Shown piece after piece: positions 8,087 through 15,927 of a stretch of DNA of 64,000 nucleotides. The stretch is from contig NZ_JAGGOL010000027.1 of the NCBI RefSeq assembly GCF_018614525.1, forward strand, positions 62,001-126,000, in the 5' to 3' direction. Source of the DNA: Streptomyces sp. ISL-11 (GTDB lineage: Bacteria; Actinomycetota; Actinomycetes; Streptomycetales; Streptomycetaceae). Each line of letters begins with the position of its first letter. Position 1 is the first letter of the stretch. Under the pieces are notes generated by a model. The model searched no databases. It worked only from the letters and a program-made list of their open reading frames with translations, and was not told where the DNA came from. The position numbers and the translations under genes are program-made.

Positions 8087-8275
8087 GGTGTCCGGCGGGT
8101 CTTCGGCTGCGGGCCGGTTTTTGCCGCCTGCGGCGGCGGGCGCGGGTCTCCGGCCGCGGGCCGTCCTTGCCGCCTGCGGCGGCGGGCGCCCTGCGGGCGC
8201 GTCCTCAATCGCCGGACGGGCTTGATTTGGCTGGGCTCAGCCGTCTTCAGCCCGTCCGGCGATTGAGGACAGGGC
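8087..8275. repeat. Dispersed modular palindromic repeat, copy 2
   Basis: It begins GGTGTCCGGCGGGTC, then has two tandem versions of the CCGCCTGCGGCGGCGGGCG module. It ends in a long inverted repeat: perfect 22-bp arms at 8201-8222 and 8249-8270 built on CAATCGCCGGACGGGCT. Terminator-like for the quinone oxidoreductase gene. Confidence 0.85.
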
Positions 8276-8289
8276 CGGAGCCCGACGCG

Positions 8290-8519
8290 ATCGTCGAGGC
8301 CGGACGGCATGCCCGCACGGGCCGCCCGTATGCGGAGAATGGTGACCGCGAGGACCAGCACCCATCCGTCCATCCCGAACGCGGCGACGCGTTCCATTCC
8401 GCCCAGTCCGATTCCCGGATCGCACTGAACGAAGAACATGACCGCCGCGGCCACCGCGACGACACCGATGGACAGGGTCACGGCACGCAGCCCGCCGAGA
8501 AGACCCGCCCGCCGGACGA
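8290..8519 (-). pseudogene. Remnant of a membrane protein (two transmembrane segments)
   Basis: Reading the minus strand, this stretch encodes two hydrophobic helices ([20 protein letters not shown] and [18 protein letters not shown]) joined by a Gly-rich turn with [10 protein letters not shown]. The pattern recalls the C-terminus of DUF998-type membrane proteins. No start codon or upstream part exists in the same frame, and the downstream end runs into the repeat element. I read it as a gene fragment; the family assignment is tentative. Confidence 0.4.
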
Positions 8520-8532
8520 AAGCGGCGCACAG

Positions 8533-8863
8533 GATGCCGACGTCGTCGACGACGAACTCACGCGCACCGGCCTGCGGGCCCTGCTGGCGGCCAAACCCGA
8601 CCTGGAGGTCGTCGGCGAGGCCGCCGACGGCGCGGACGTCCTGCCCCTGGTCGCGCGGCTGCGCCCAGGAGGTCGCCGCCGCGCCGACGGTGAGCCTGGA
8701 GACCGTCAAGACGCACGTGGGCAACGTGCTGACCAAACTGGACGCGAGCAACCGCACCCACGCGGTCGTCCTTGCCTACGAGGCGGGGCTGATCGGCCCC
8801 GTGGACGGGCCGGACGACACGTCCACCAGGGCGCCGGGCGGTGCGCTGCGCATCAGCAGATGA
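8533..8863 (+). pseudogene. Internally deleted NarL/LuxR-type response regulator
   Basis: Two pieces of a response regulator sit next to each other in different frames. First comes the start of a receiver domain ([20 protein letters not shown], then [17 protein letters not shown]) at about 8533-8670. The end of a LuxR HTH ([20 protein letters not shown]) follows at about 8700-8800. The phospho-acceptor region, linker and first half of the HTH are missing, and the frame shifts at the junction near 8670. It cannot make a functional regulator. The 3' end overlaps the antisense end of the methyltransferase gene. Confidence 0.7.
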
Positions 8864-9489
8864 CCTCGGCGGAACCGCTCCTCCGCGTGGGGCTCGCGCA
8901 GCATCCGCCCGACTTCGACGAACCCGGCCTCGCGCGCCAGGCCGGCGAGGTCGTCGACCGGCCACCGGTAGGCCGTCGTCACCTTGTGGTCGAAAGCCGC
9001 CACCGGCCCTCCCTCTGCCTCGAAGAAGGCGAGCAGGAGGTGTCCGCCAGGGGCCAGCAGCCGGCGGAACTCGGCGAAGTACGAAGGTATTTCCTGCGGA
9101 GGGGTATGGATGACCGAATACCAGGACACTATGCCGGCCAGTTCGCCGTCGGCCAGGTCCAAGGCGTCCATCGACCCGATCTCGAAGCGCAGGTCGGGGT
9201 GTGCCTGGCGGGCAAGGTCGATCATCACCGGGGACAGGTCGACACCGAAGGCGTCCAGCCCCAGGCTCCGCAAGTGCGTCGTCACATGTCCGGGGCCGCA
9301 TCCGAGCTCGGCGACGGGTCCCGCACCGGCGGCGCGCACGGACTCGGCGAACGCGGCGAGCACCGCACGATCGAGGGGCTGCTGGTCGAGCCAATTGCGG
9401 ACGAGATCGGCGTAGAGGGCGGCGACGGCGTCGTAGGCATCCGCTGTAGCCCGCAGATAGGAGGAGGAGTCAGTCACAGGGGGCGACAC
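8776..9489 (-). CDS. Class I SAM-dependent methyltransferase
   Basis: 237 residues if GTG 9489 is the start; GTG 9477 is an alternative, and neither has a clear ribosome site. Motif I is VAELGCGPGHVTTHL, followed by the acidic loop FGVDLSPVMI, motif II (GSMDALDLADGELAGIVSWY) and the strand LLAPGGHLLLAFF. It resembles the broad type-11/25 methyltransferases acting on small molecules. The last ~30 residues are encoded antisense to the truncated response regulator, so the tail may have been acquired when that gene decayed. A MITE-like element begins four bases upstream of the start, which may explain the missing promoter and ribosome site. Confidence 0.8.
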   Translation of the reverse strand: MSPPVTDSSSYLRATADAYDAVAALYADLVRNWLDQQPLDRAVLAAFAESVRAAGAGPVAELGCGPGHVTTHLRSLGLDAFGVDLSPVMIDLARQAHPDLRFEIGSMDALDLADGELAGIVSWYSVIHTPPQEIPSYFAEFRRLLAPGGHLLLAFFEAEGGPVAAFDHKVTTAYRWPVDDLAGLAREAGFVEVGRMLREPHAEERFRRGHLLMRSAPPGALVDVSSGPSTGPISPAS

Positions 9490-9492
9490 TAG

Positions 9493-9750
9493 GCCGTGTC
9501 CGGCGGATCATGTGAGCGGGCACTGCGGGCCGTGTCGTGCGCACCACCGCTGCGCGGCGGTGTCCTCAAACTCCCCCAGCTACCGCTGGGGGTGCCCCCA
9601 ACAGGCTGAAAGCGGCTGAGCCCAGCGAAATCAAGCCCGTCTGGGGGCACCTCCCAGCGGTAGCTGGGGGAGATTGAGGACGCGCCCCCAGGGCGCCCGC
9701 CGCCGCAGGCGGCCAAGCCGGCCCGCAGCCGAAGATCCGCCGGACACGGC
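9493..9750. mobile_element. MITE-like element with perfect terminal inverted repeats (repeat copy 3)
   Basis: The left end GCCGTGTCCGGCGGATC (9493-9509) is the exact reverse complement of the right end (9734-9750). CTAG flanks both sides (9489-9492 and 9751-9754), so the element can equally be read as starting GGCC inside a TA target duplication. The 258 bp interior holds the hairpin modules shared with the other dispersed repeats and no ORF of its own. The structure suggests a non-autonomous transposable element, perhaps mobilised by an IS5- or IS630-type transposase elsewhere. Confidence 0.75.
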
Positions 9751-9889
9751 CTAGCCCCCTGCACCTCGCCGCGGGACTCGCCCGCCGGCGGCCTGGCCCG
9801 GCCTGGCCGGGAAGCGAGCGAGGCGGCGAGCGCCTGTCCGGATCCCGGCTCCGGATGCGCCCGGACGGATCCGGGCAGACGCTGGAGGC

Positions 9890-10096
9890 ATGCCGGGACA
9901 CGTCAGGATCACGGTTCATCCGCCCTCGTCATCAGGAGGACGGCGGGTGAGTGCCGGTGCCGAGCACCTCGGGGTGGCGTACGGCGTGGCCGATGTCCTC
10001 GAATTCCTTCGGCGGGCCGGGGCGGATCCGGATGAGGTCCAGCTGGACGATCCGCGATTCGTGGAGTGGCGCGGCGGAGGCCCCGGCGTGTGGTGA
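9890..10096 (+). CDS. Small conserved-looking protein of unknown function
   Basis: 68 residues beginning MPGHVRITVHPP and ending DPRFVEWRGGGPGVW. Codon usage is strongly GC3-biased and the sequence has a compact alpha/beta look (a beta start, GVADVLEFLRRAGADPDEV helix, then DDPRFVEWRGG). From memory, short streptomycete proteins of this style are common, but I cannot name a family. GGAGG lies only one base before the ATG, so the true start could be slightly different. It converges on the APH-like gene with 30 bp between the stops. Confidence 0.65.
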   Translation: MPGHVRITVHPPSSSGGRRVSAGAEHLGVAYGVADVLEFLRRAGADPDEVQLDDPRFVEWRGGGPGVW

Positions 10097-10126
10097 GCAG
10101 CCGGGGCCACCGACGGTGGGGAGGTC

Positions 10127-11026
10127 TCAGCCCTCTTCCAGCACCGCCCGGATCACGTGCCGGGCGTTGCCCGCCATCGCCGGGTTCGTCCTCCGGTGGT
10201 CCGGCAGCGCGATCAGCGCCTGCGAGAGCGTCCGGCCCCGGCCGCGGCTCCACGTCGCGTCGTCCACGCCGAGCGCCTCACGGAAGACCTTCCTCCCATC
10301 GGCCGGCAGCAGATTCCACGCCGGGAACAGATCGCAGGCCGGATCGCCCGCCCCCATGCACCCGAAGTCGATCACCGAGGTGAGCCTGCCACCGTCCACC
10401 AGCAGATTGCCCGGCATCAGATCCGCGTGCAGCCAGACCGGCGGCCCGTCCCAGTCCGGGGCCCGCAGCGCGTCCTCCCATACGGCGGCCACGGCATCGC
10501 AGTCGACGCCCTCCTGCGGGATCCCGCGCAGTTCCTCGATCGCCGCCCGGGTCGACGCGTCGAGCGAGGCGAGCGGCCCACCGCGGTAGGCCGCCGGTGC
10601 CCCCGGCAGGGTGACGCTCCGCATCGCCGCCACGAACCCGGCGAGATCCTCGGCCAGCAGCACGGGCTCGCTCAACGCCCCCGCCTCGGGGTTCTCCCCC
10701 GGCAGCCACCGGTACACCGACCACGGCCAGGGATACCCCTCGGCGGGCTCCCCCGCCCCGAGCACCTCCGGGATGGGCACGGGCAGCCGGGCGGCGAGGC
10801 GGGGCAGCCACTCACGCTCCACCCCTACGTCCTCGGCTCCGCCCTTCACCAGCGGCAGCCGTACGACCATGCCGTCGCCCAGCCGGTACATACCGTTGAC
10901 CGTGCCACCGGACGGAAACCGCTCCACCGCCAGCCCCGCCCACCGGGGGAACTGCCCGGCGACCAGCCGCCGTACGAGGTCCTCGTCGACGGGGTGCGGC
11001 CCGGGATGCGTCTGTCCTGTGCTCAT
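10127..11026 (-). CDS. Aminoglycoside phosphotransferase (APH) family kinase
   Basis: 299 residues from ATG 11026. It has the APH fold signatures: the Brenner motif VWLHADLMPGNLLV (catalytic Asp in H-x-D with Asn five later) and the metal-binding VIDFGCMGAGDPACD about 20 residues on. An N-terminal lobe (FPSGGTVNGMYRLGDGMVVRLP) holds the ATP-binding strand. Proteins of this subgroup are widespread in Streptomyces and are often annotated as aminoglycoside phosphotransferase or hygromycin resistance-like. The sequence alone does not prove antibiotic kinase activity; a metabolite kinase is equally possible. Confidence 0.85.
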   Translation of the reverse strand: MSTGQTHPGPHPVDEDLVRRLVAGQFPRWAGLAVERFPSGGTVNGMYRLGDGMVVRLPLVKGGAEDVGVEREWLPRLAARLPVPIPEVLGAGEPAEGYPWPWSVYRWLPGENPEAGALSEPVLLAEDLAGFVAAMRSVTLPGAPAAYRGGPLASLDASTRAAIEELRGIPQEGVDCDAVAAVWEDALRAPDWDGPPVWLHADLMPGNLLVDGGRLTSVIDFGCMGAGDPACDLFPAWNLLPADGRKVFREALGVDDATWSRGRGRTLSQALIALPDHRRTNPAMAGNARHVIRAVLEEG

Positions 11027-11076
11027 GCGCCGCCATCCGATCGCCGGACGCCGACGGGCGTCAAACGCTTTTCCGG

Positions 11077-11286
11077 CTAGGGCCGCAGTTCCCCCTGCCG
11101 GAGGGCGGTGACGAATGCGGCCCACGCGGGGGCGGGGAAGAGGAGGGGCGGTCGGTGGAGGTGCTTGCTGTCCCGGACGGGGACGGTGCCGGGTATGTTC
11201 TCGGCGACTTCCAGGCATTGACCTTCGTTACCGCCGCTGTAGGTGGACTTGACCCAGACAGCGTCGGCTATATCGGGTGTGCTCAC
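11077..11286 (-). CDS. DUF397 protein partnered with XRE regulator
   Basis: 69 residues. GTG 11286 is chosen because it overlaps the TGA of the upstream regulator and has GGAGGAG eight bases before it. WVKSTYSGGNEGQCLEVA, then VPVRDSKH and FPAPAWAAFV are the DUF397 hallmarks. In actinobacteria DUF397 genes form operons with XRE regulators of the WhiJ type and the two behave as an antitoxin-like/regulatory pair. Translational coupling supports that pairing here. The molecular role of the small protein is not settled. Confidence 0.92.
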   Translation of the reverse strand: MSTPDIADAVWVKSTYSGGNEGQCLEVAENIPGTVPVRDSKHLHRPPLLFPAPAWAAFVTALRQGELRP

Positions 11287-12110
11287 GAGATCCACTCCTC
11301 CATCACCTTACGAATCAAGGCCAGCGAGGCCTCTGGGGACAGTGCGTCGGCACGCAGCCGATCGTAGGTCACGTTGGCATCAGCCACGCTGGCCGCAGAG
11401 TCGATCACCTGCCCGGATACCGGGTTCTCCACGTAGAGGACGTCCGGTTCGTCATCACCGAACTTCATCACGTTGAACGCGAAATGCGACGCCGGTGCCC
11501 CCGCCCCGAACGGGAGCACCTGGAGGGTGACATGCGGCGACTCGGCTTCCCGCAACAGGTGCGCCAGCTGCTCACCCATGACTTCCGGACCACCGATCAT
11601 CCGGCGAAGGCACGCCTCATCCAGAATCACCCAGAGCAGCGGAGGGTTCTCGACCTCCATCACCTCACGTCGCTTGAGCCGTCGCGCGACCTTTTCCGCA
11701 GTCACATCGAGATCGTCTCGCGGGTGCGCTTTCCGGAAGACCGCGTGCGCATATCGCTCGGTCTGCAGGATGCCCATGACGAGAGCCGGGCTGTAGTCCA
11801 GGATCGTCGTCGCCCGCTGTTCGAGCCTCACGTACGGTTCGAACCACTCGGGATACCCGCGACGGGCAGCCCGCTCTCGCAAACGTGCGAACGTGCCCGG
11901 TGCACCGAACGCCTTGTCGCAGGCGACCGCAAATTCGAGACTGGCCAGACGTTCACCCGCCTCGACCTTGGCCACGTACTGCTGCCCGTACGTCGCCTTC
12001 TCACCCAGCTCCCGCTGGCTCAGCCCCAGGTGCACGCGCCACTCCCGTACCTCTGTGCCGAAATAGGCCGCACCGTTCAGCGGCGTCGCTTCACTCTGAT
12101 CGCCTGCCAT
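11283..12110 (-). CDS. XRE-family regulator with DUF5753 domain (WhiJ-like)
   Basis: 275 residues from ATG 12110, with AAGGGG seven bases upstream. The N-terminal helix-turn-helix (residues ~18-75) contains LGLSQRELGEKATYGQQYVA and KVEAGERLAS. The rest (about 90-270) is the DUF5753 region with YSPALVMGILQTERYA and LRRMIGGPEVMGEQLAHLL. Such proteins, including WhiJ, are abundant in streptomycetes and influence development and antibiotic production together with a cognate DUF397 protein, encoded here with a 4-base overlap. A divergent pair of micro-proteins starts 133 bp away. Confidence 0.93.
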   Translation of the reverse strand: MAGDQSEATPLNGAAYFGTEVREWRVHLGLSQRELGEKATYGQQYVAKVEAGERLASLEFAVACDKAFGAPGTFARLRERAARRGYPEWFEPYVRLEQRATTILDYSPALVMGILQTERYAHAVFRKAHPRDDLDVTAEKVARRLKRREVMEVENPPLLWVILDEACLRRMIGGPEVMGEQLAHLLREAESPHVTLQVLPFGAGAPASHFAFNVMKFGDDEPDVLYVENPVSGQVIDSAASVADANVTYDRLRADALSPEASLALIRKVMEEWIS

Positions 12111-12242
12111 GCCAAACCCCTTTCACCCCAGCCTCATTGGGGTGGCCTCAACCCTGGTCAGAGTACGAGCGGAGGGCAACGCTGGGCGCACAGACAGTGA
12201 ACATCGCCCCGTGTGGGCGAACCGGTTACGTGAGGTTGCCCT

Positions 12243-12491
12243 ATGGCCCATACCCAGCCCCCCATCCGCTACGCGCCCGCCGTAGGCGAACTCGTCTGGG
12301 ACCGTGCCGGCAAGCGCGTGGGCGAGGTCATGGACGATCAGTGGTCGCGCTACCAACTGCGGCTGCCCGGCGGCGGAATCGAGTGGCATGCCGCACCGGC
12401 GGACATCCGCCCGGCCACCCGCGCGGAAGTGCTCGCCGCGCGCGTCGCCGCCGCGAACGCCGAGAGCCGACGGCGGGACGGCCACCGGTGA
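12243..12491 (+). CDS. Small hypothetical protein divergent from the XRE regulator
   Basis: 82 residues; ATG 12243 has GAGG seven bases upstream. It starts MAHTQPPIRYAPAVGELVWD, has an apparent small beta-barrel core (GELVWDRAGKRVGEVMDD, YQLRLPGGGIEWHA) and a helical basic tail. The arrangement VGELVWDRAGKRVGEV resembles PRC- or SH3-like short barrels, but that is only an impression. Its TGA overlaps the GTG of the next micro-protein, so the two are coupled. Many streptomycete XRE/DUF397 loci carry such small genes alongside. Confidence 0.75.
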   Translation: MAHTQPPIRYAPAVGELVWDRAGKRVGEVMDDQWSRYQLRLPGGGIEWHAAPADIRPATRAEVLAARVAAANAESRRRDGHR

Positions 12492-12643
12492 GCACGCCGA
12501 CCACACCGCCGGAGGTGCCTCCGTGTGCGGAGTGCCGGGAGATCAAGGACGCGCGCTATCAGGCCATGCGGGAGGGCGACGTGGAGGAGGCCCGCGCGTG
12601 GCGGGTCGCGATGGGCCGCCATCTGTGGGAGGCGCACCCGTAA
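12488..12643 (+). CDS. 51-residue micro-protein with Cys pair
   Basis: It starts at GTG 12488 overlapping the previous stop (GTGA) and ends with TAA at 12641-12643. The sequence begins VSTPTTPPEVPPCAECREIK and continues as one helix rich in Ala, Arg and Glu (YQAMREGDVEEARAWRVAMG), ending RHLWEAHP. The CAEC pair could bind a metal or form a disulphide. GC3 bias is strong throughout. It is probably co-expressed with the 82-residue protein. No family is recognised with confidence. Confidence 0.7.
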   Translation: MSTPTTPPEVPPCAECREIKDARYQAMREGDVEEARAWRVAMGRHLWEAHP

Positions 12644-12750
12644 GAGCCGTACACGCCGGGGAAAATGCCCGCCGGCCGCCCGGCCCGCCCCGGTACAGTC
12701 CCGCGAGGCACCGCACCCCGTCCCGTACTCATCGCATCCCGGGAGACCCC

Positions 12751-13137
12751 GTGACGTCCCTCATCCGGCACATCACCTTCGACTGCGCCGCACCCCACGA
12801 GCCGTACGCGCTGGCCGAGTTCTGGAGCCAGGTGCTCGGCCATCCGGTCGATCCGGCGGACCGGCCCGGCGACGACGAGGTGGCGCTGGACGTGCCCGCC
12901 GGTCGGACGACCCTGCTGTTCGTGCGGGTGGCCGAGAAGAAGACGCTGAAGAACCGGGTCCACCTCGACCTCCAGCCGGACCGGCCTCGGGAGGAGGAAG
13001 TGGAGCGGGTGGCGGCGCTCGGTGCGACCGTCGTGGACGACCGGCGCAGGCCGGACGGCGGGGGCTGGGTGGTGTTCGCGGACCCGGCCGGCAACGAATT
13101 CTGCATCGAGGCCAGCGCGGCGGAACGCCCGGCGTGA
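12751..13137 (+). CDS. VOC (glyoxalase/bleomycin-resistance-like) family protein
   Basis: 128 residues from GTG 12751. There are two beta-alpha-beta-beta-beta halves: the first opens IRHITFDCAAPHEPYALAEF and includes WSQVLGHPV; the second has VHLDLQPD, then WVVFADPAGNEFCIE, the usual VOC C-terminal strand with Glu as metal ligand. Members are dioxygenases, isomerases, glyoxalases or drug-binding proteins, so the specific function is open. It stands alone between the micro-proteins and the convergent MFS gene. Confidence 0.85.
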   Translation: MTSLIRHITFDCAAPHEPYALAEFWSQVLGHPVDPADRPGDDEVALDVPAGRTTLLFVRVAEKKTLKNRVHLDLQPDRPREEEVERVAALGATVVDDRRRPDGGGWVVFADPAGNEFCIEASAAERPA

Positions 13138-13232
13138 CGCGTACGCCGTGATGGACGGGGCGGCCGCCGAGGGAACAGCGTCTTACCGGGCCCCCATTCG
13201 TCGGCGAGCACCGCGTCGCCGTGTGCGTCGGG

Positions 13233-14855
13233 TCAGCGGCTGCCCACGTCATCGCCCTCATAAGCAGGTTGGTGATCGGCCCCGGAGTGGGGGGTCGCCC
13301 CCGTCACGGAGCGGCTGCCTCCTCGATCGGAGTCCGGCTCCTGCGCCGGCCCCGTGGGCCTTCCGGCAGGACGCAGGGCAATCACCAGCACGGCTGCTCC
13401 GAAGAGTGCGATGAGCATGATCCAGACCGCGCCGACGTGCATGGCGTGAATGAACGCATCATCGGCAGCGCGCGCAAGAGCGGGCCGGTGGATCGCGGTG
13501 GCGACATGCCGGGCCTGTTCGGCGGAGACCCGCGCCCGCTCCTGCACCGGCCCGGGTACATCGCTCAGCGAGGGTTCGATCGCGCGCCGATACACGATCG
13601 ACATGATCGTGCCGCCCACTGCGATCCCGATCACGCTGCCGGTCTGTCGCACGGTGTTGGTGACGGCCGACCCGGCACCGGCCCGTTCCAACGGCAGGGA
13701 GCTGATCAATGCTGCCGTCACCGGGCCGATGGAGAGGCCCTGGACCAACAACAGGATCTCGATCCCGATGAGTGGGGTGTGCAATCCGAGGAACCCGCAC
13801 GCGCCCATGGTCAGCGCCGCCACGGTGAGCGCCGGTACGGTGACAGATCGTAGTGACCAGTTATGAACCAGACGCGCACCGAGGGGCGCCCCCAGGACCG
13901 CACCGAGCGCGGTCGGGAGACTGGCCAAGCCCGCCTCCATCGGCGAGAAGTCGCGTGCGCCCTGTAGGTAGAACGCGTTGTAGAAGGTCACGGCGGTCAC
14001 AGCGAAGAGGAGCAATCCGAGCGCCACGTTACCGCCACCGAACGCACGTTGTGCGAGCAGTCGGGGATCGAAGCTGGGCACCTTGATCCGCAGTTCGACG
14101 AGTACGAAAGCGGCCAGCAGGACCAGTCCGACGACGATCGGCGCCCAGACATCCGTACGACTCCAGGCGGCCACCTGCCCCGCACGGATCAGCCCGTAGG
14201 CCAATGCCGCGAGCCCGCTGATCGACAGCAACATCCCGGCCGGGTCCAGCGGCCGCCGGACGGGGCTGCGGAAATTCGGGACCAGCATGGCGATCCCGAC
14301 CAACGCCAGCACCACGACCGGGACATTGACCAGAAAGACCGAGCCCCACCAGAAATGGTCGAGAAGCAACCCCGCCAACACCGGGCCCGCGGCCATTCCG
14401 ACACCGGCGGATGTCGAGGAAATGGCGATCGCGGTTGCCCGCGCGGGACCGGTGAAGGTCCACATAAGGATGGCCAGGTTGGCGGGCATGATCAGCGCGC
14501 TGCCCACTCCCATCGCGGCTCGCGCGGCGATCAGTTGGCCTGCGTCGCTTGCGTACGCCGCCCACACCGAGGACCCGGCGAAGATCACCGATCCGGTTGC
14601 GAGCACGGTCCGGTGACCGAAGCGGTCACCCACTGCGCCTGCGGTGAACATCAAGGTGGCGAAGGCCAGGGTGTACGAGCCTGTGGCCCATTGAAGCTCG
14701 GCCGGGCCGGCATCCAGTCCACGGACCGGGTCCGCGAGGGTATCCAAGGTGGTACTCAGGACGGTGTTGTCCAGCCAGATCAGCAGCGAGCACAACATGA
14801 GAACGGCAAGGATCGACTGCTGCCTGAACTTCGGCAATGTTGGGGGCGTGGTCAT
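13233..14855 (-). CDS. MFS drug efflux transporter, DHA2 (14-TM) type
   Basis: 540 residues from ATG 14855, with GAGGG five bases before. Hydrophobic helices are numerous enough for the 14-TM DHA2 family. Motif C-like ISSTSAGVGMAAGPVLAGLL, motif A VGDRFGHRTVLATG and the family N-terminus LLIWLDNTVLSTTLDTLA are all present. Such pumps export drugs using the proton gradient. Third-position GC is somewhat lower than in neighbours, hinting at horizontal acquisition. Its upstream region carries three spaced direct repeats that may be regulator sites. No adjacent regulator gene is present. Confidence 0.92.
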   Translation of the reverse strand: MTTPPTLPKFRQQSILAVLMLCSLLIWLDNTVLSTTLDTLADPVRGLDAGPAELQWATGSYTLAFATLMFTAGAVGDRFGHRTVLATGSVIFAGSSVWAAYASDAGQLIAARAAMGVGSALIMPANLAILMWTFTGPARATAIAISSTSAGVGMAAGPVLAGLLLDHFWWGSVFLVNVPVVVLALVGIAMLVPNFRSPVRRPLDPAGMLLSISGLAALAYGLIRAGQVAAWSRTDVWAPIVVGLVLLAAFVLVELRIKVPSFDPRLLAQRAFGGGNVALGLLLFAVTAVTFYNAFYLQGARDFSPMEAGLASLPTALGAVLGAPLGARLVHNWSLRSVTVPALTVAALTMGACGFLGLHTPLIGIEILLLVQGLSIGPVTAALISSLPLERAGAGSAVTNTVRQTGSVIGIAVGGTIMSIVYRRAIEPSLSDVPGPVQERARVSAEQARHVATAIHRPALARAADDAFIHAMHVGAVWIMLIALFGAAVLVIALRPAGRPTGPAQEPDSDRGGSRSVTGATPHSGADHQPAYEGDDVGSR

Positions 14856-14912
14856 GAATACCCTCGGGTGCGATCGGTAAAAACCTGACGACGGGACGGT
14901 AGGCAATCGCCA

Positions 14913-15065
14913 CGCCTCTGTCAATTACTGACCGACCGTGAACTGGCCGCCGAATCCGGGGAGTTGCCGGGGCATATCGTTCACGCCCTTGTCAATTTCC
15001 GCCCGCTAACAAACCGCTGGTTTTAGCGAGTCGCCGGGGGCATATCTTTCGCGCCTCTGCCAATT
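14913..15065. repeat. Three direct repeats with ~70-bp period upstream of the MFS gene
   Basis: CGCCTCTGTCAATTA (14913), CGCCCTTGTCAATTT (14984) and CGCCTCTGCCAATTC (15052) are spaced 71 and 68 bp. The last two are also preceded by the near-identical GGGGCATATC-TTC stretch. They lie in the ~400 bp non-coding space between the divergent efflux gene and the secreted protein gene. They may be regulator binding sites or the remains of a duplicated ~70-bp unit. I see no gene here. Confidence 0.6.
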
Positions 15066-15254
15066 CGCCCTGGTGGCGAAATGCGCGTGGGGAGCCCCAC
15101 GCCTCCCCCGTCACACGCTCCCCTTCGTGCCCACGGTGACAAGAACGGTGCACGCATCGTCGATGACACCGCCGGGCGGCCCCACGAGACTGCTGCCGGA
15201 CACCGCGGAACTCGTGGACACCGCGCTCACACGGCAACGACAAGGGAGTCATCC

Positions 15255-15839
15255 ATGCGATCCAGGACCACGGCGCTACTGACCACCGGCCTGCTCTCAC
15301 TGTTCGGGGCACTCGTCACCGCCGGGCCGGCCTCGGCCGGCCAGGAGGCGACCTCCGCGCAGTTCACGGCCCAGGCACGGGCCGCCGGGCTGTCCGCGAG
15401 CCAGGCCGACGCGCTGCAGGAGAAGGTGAACGGCTACCTGGACACCATGGGCGGCAAGCAAGTGGCGCCCAGCCGGATCCAGTTGGACGGCGGCATGGTC
15501 TACCTGACCGTACCGGGCGAGAAGAGCCCCCGTGACCTGGCCGCCCCGGCCGGTGCCGCAGCGCACTACAACCCCTGCGCGGGCGGCGGCGCCGACTACA
15601 AGCACATGTGCGCCTACCGCGGCACGAACTACTCGGGCGACACCGTCGACATGTACACCTGCAAGCGCTACTACTTCAGCACCTGGGGCGGCAGGGGCTC
15701 CTGGGACAACAACCAGACCGCAGGCACGGTGGCCCTCATGTACAACCCCAGCGGCGCGGTGATCTACCGGACGCCCCCGGCCCACAGCAGGGACGCCAAC
15801 GGCAGCTGGGACCCGGTCCGCAGCATCGTCAACTGCTGA
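15255..15839 (+). CDS. Secreted peptidase-inhibitor I36-like protein
   Basis: 194 residues from ATG 15255 with AAGGGAG upstream. A Sec signal peptide is clear: basic MRSRTT, hydrophobic ALLTTGLLSLFGALVTAG, cleavage after PASA. The C-terminal ~85 residues (from HYNPCAGGG) form a beta/gamma-crystallin-like domain with YKHMCAYRGTNYSGDTVDMY and WGGRGSWDNNQTAG, as in the I36 inhibitor family (SMI of Streptomyces). Four to five cysteines probably form disulphides. The region between signal and domain (residues 30-105) may be a propeptide. It is followed by a strong hairpin terminator. Confidence 0.85.
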   Translation: MRSRTTALLTTGLLSLFGALVTAGPASAGQEATSAQFTAQARAAGLSASQADALQEKVNGYLDTMGGKQVAPSRIQLDGGMVYLTVPGEKSPRDLAAPAGAAAHYNPCAGGGADYKHMCAYRGTNYSGDTVDMYTCKRYYFSTWGGRGSWDNNQTAGTVALMYNPSGAVIYRTPPAHSRDANGSWDPVRSIVNC

Positions 15840-15869
15840 GGCGGCCGGAGCCCACCGCGATCGAGACAC

Positions 15870-15905
15870 GAGGCCGCCCCGGACCGCCGGCACCGGGGCG
15901 GCCTC
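15870..15905. terminator. Hairpin terminator between convergent I36-like and TetR genes
   Basis: A perfect 13-bp stem, GAGGCCGCCCCGG with its complement around a ten-base loop, lies 30 bp after the stop of the secreted protein and 23 bp before the stop of the convergent TetR gene. Confidence 0.8.
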
Positions 15906-15927
15906 ACCGCGTCCGGAGCGGGCCCCC

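Noticed and set aside
6892..8757. Extension of the DsbA-like reading frame far upstream on the minus strand
   Set aside because: The extension runs antisense through the quinone oxidoreductase gene and the repeat; only the last 210 residues match the family.
15073..15282. Short ORF upstream of the I36-like gene
   Set aside because: No ribosome site, poor codon bias and overlap with the real start region; treated as promoter DNA.
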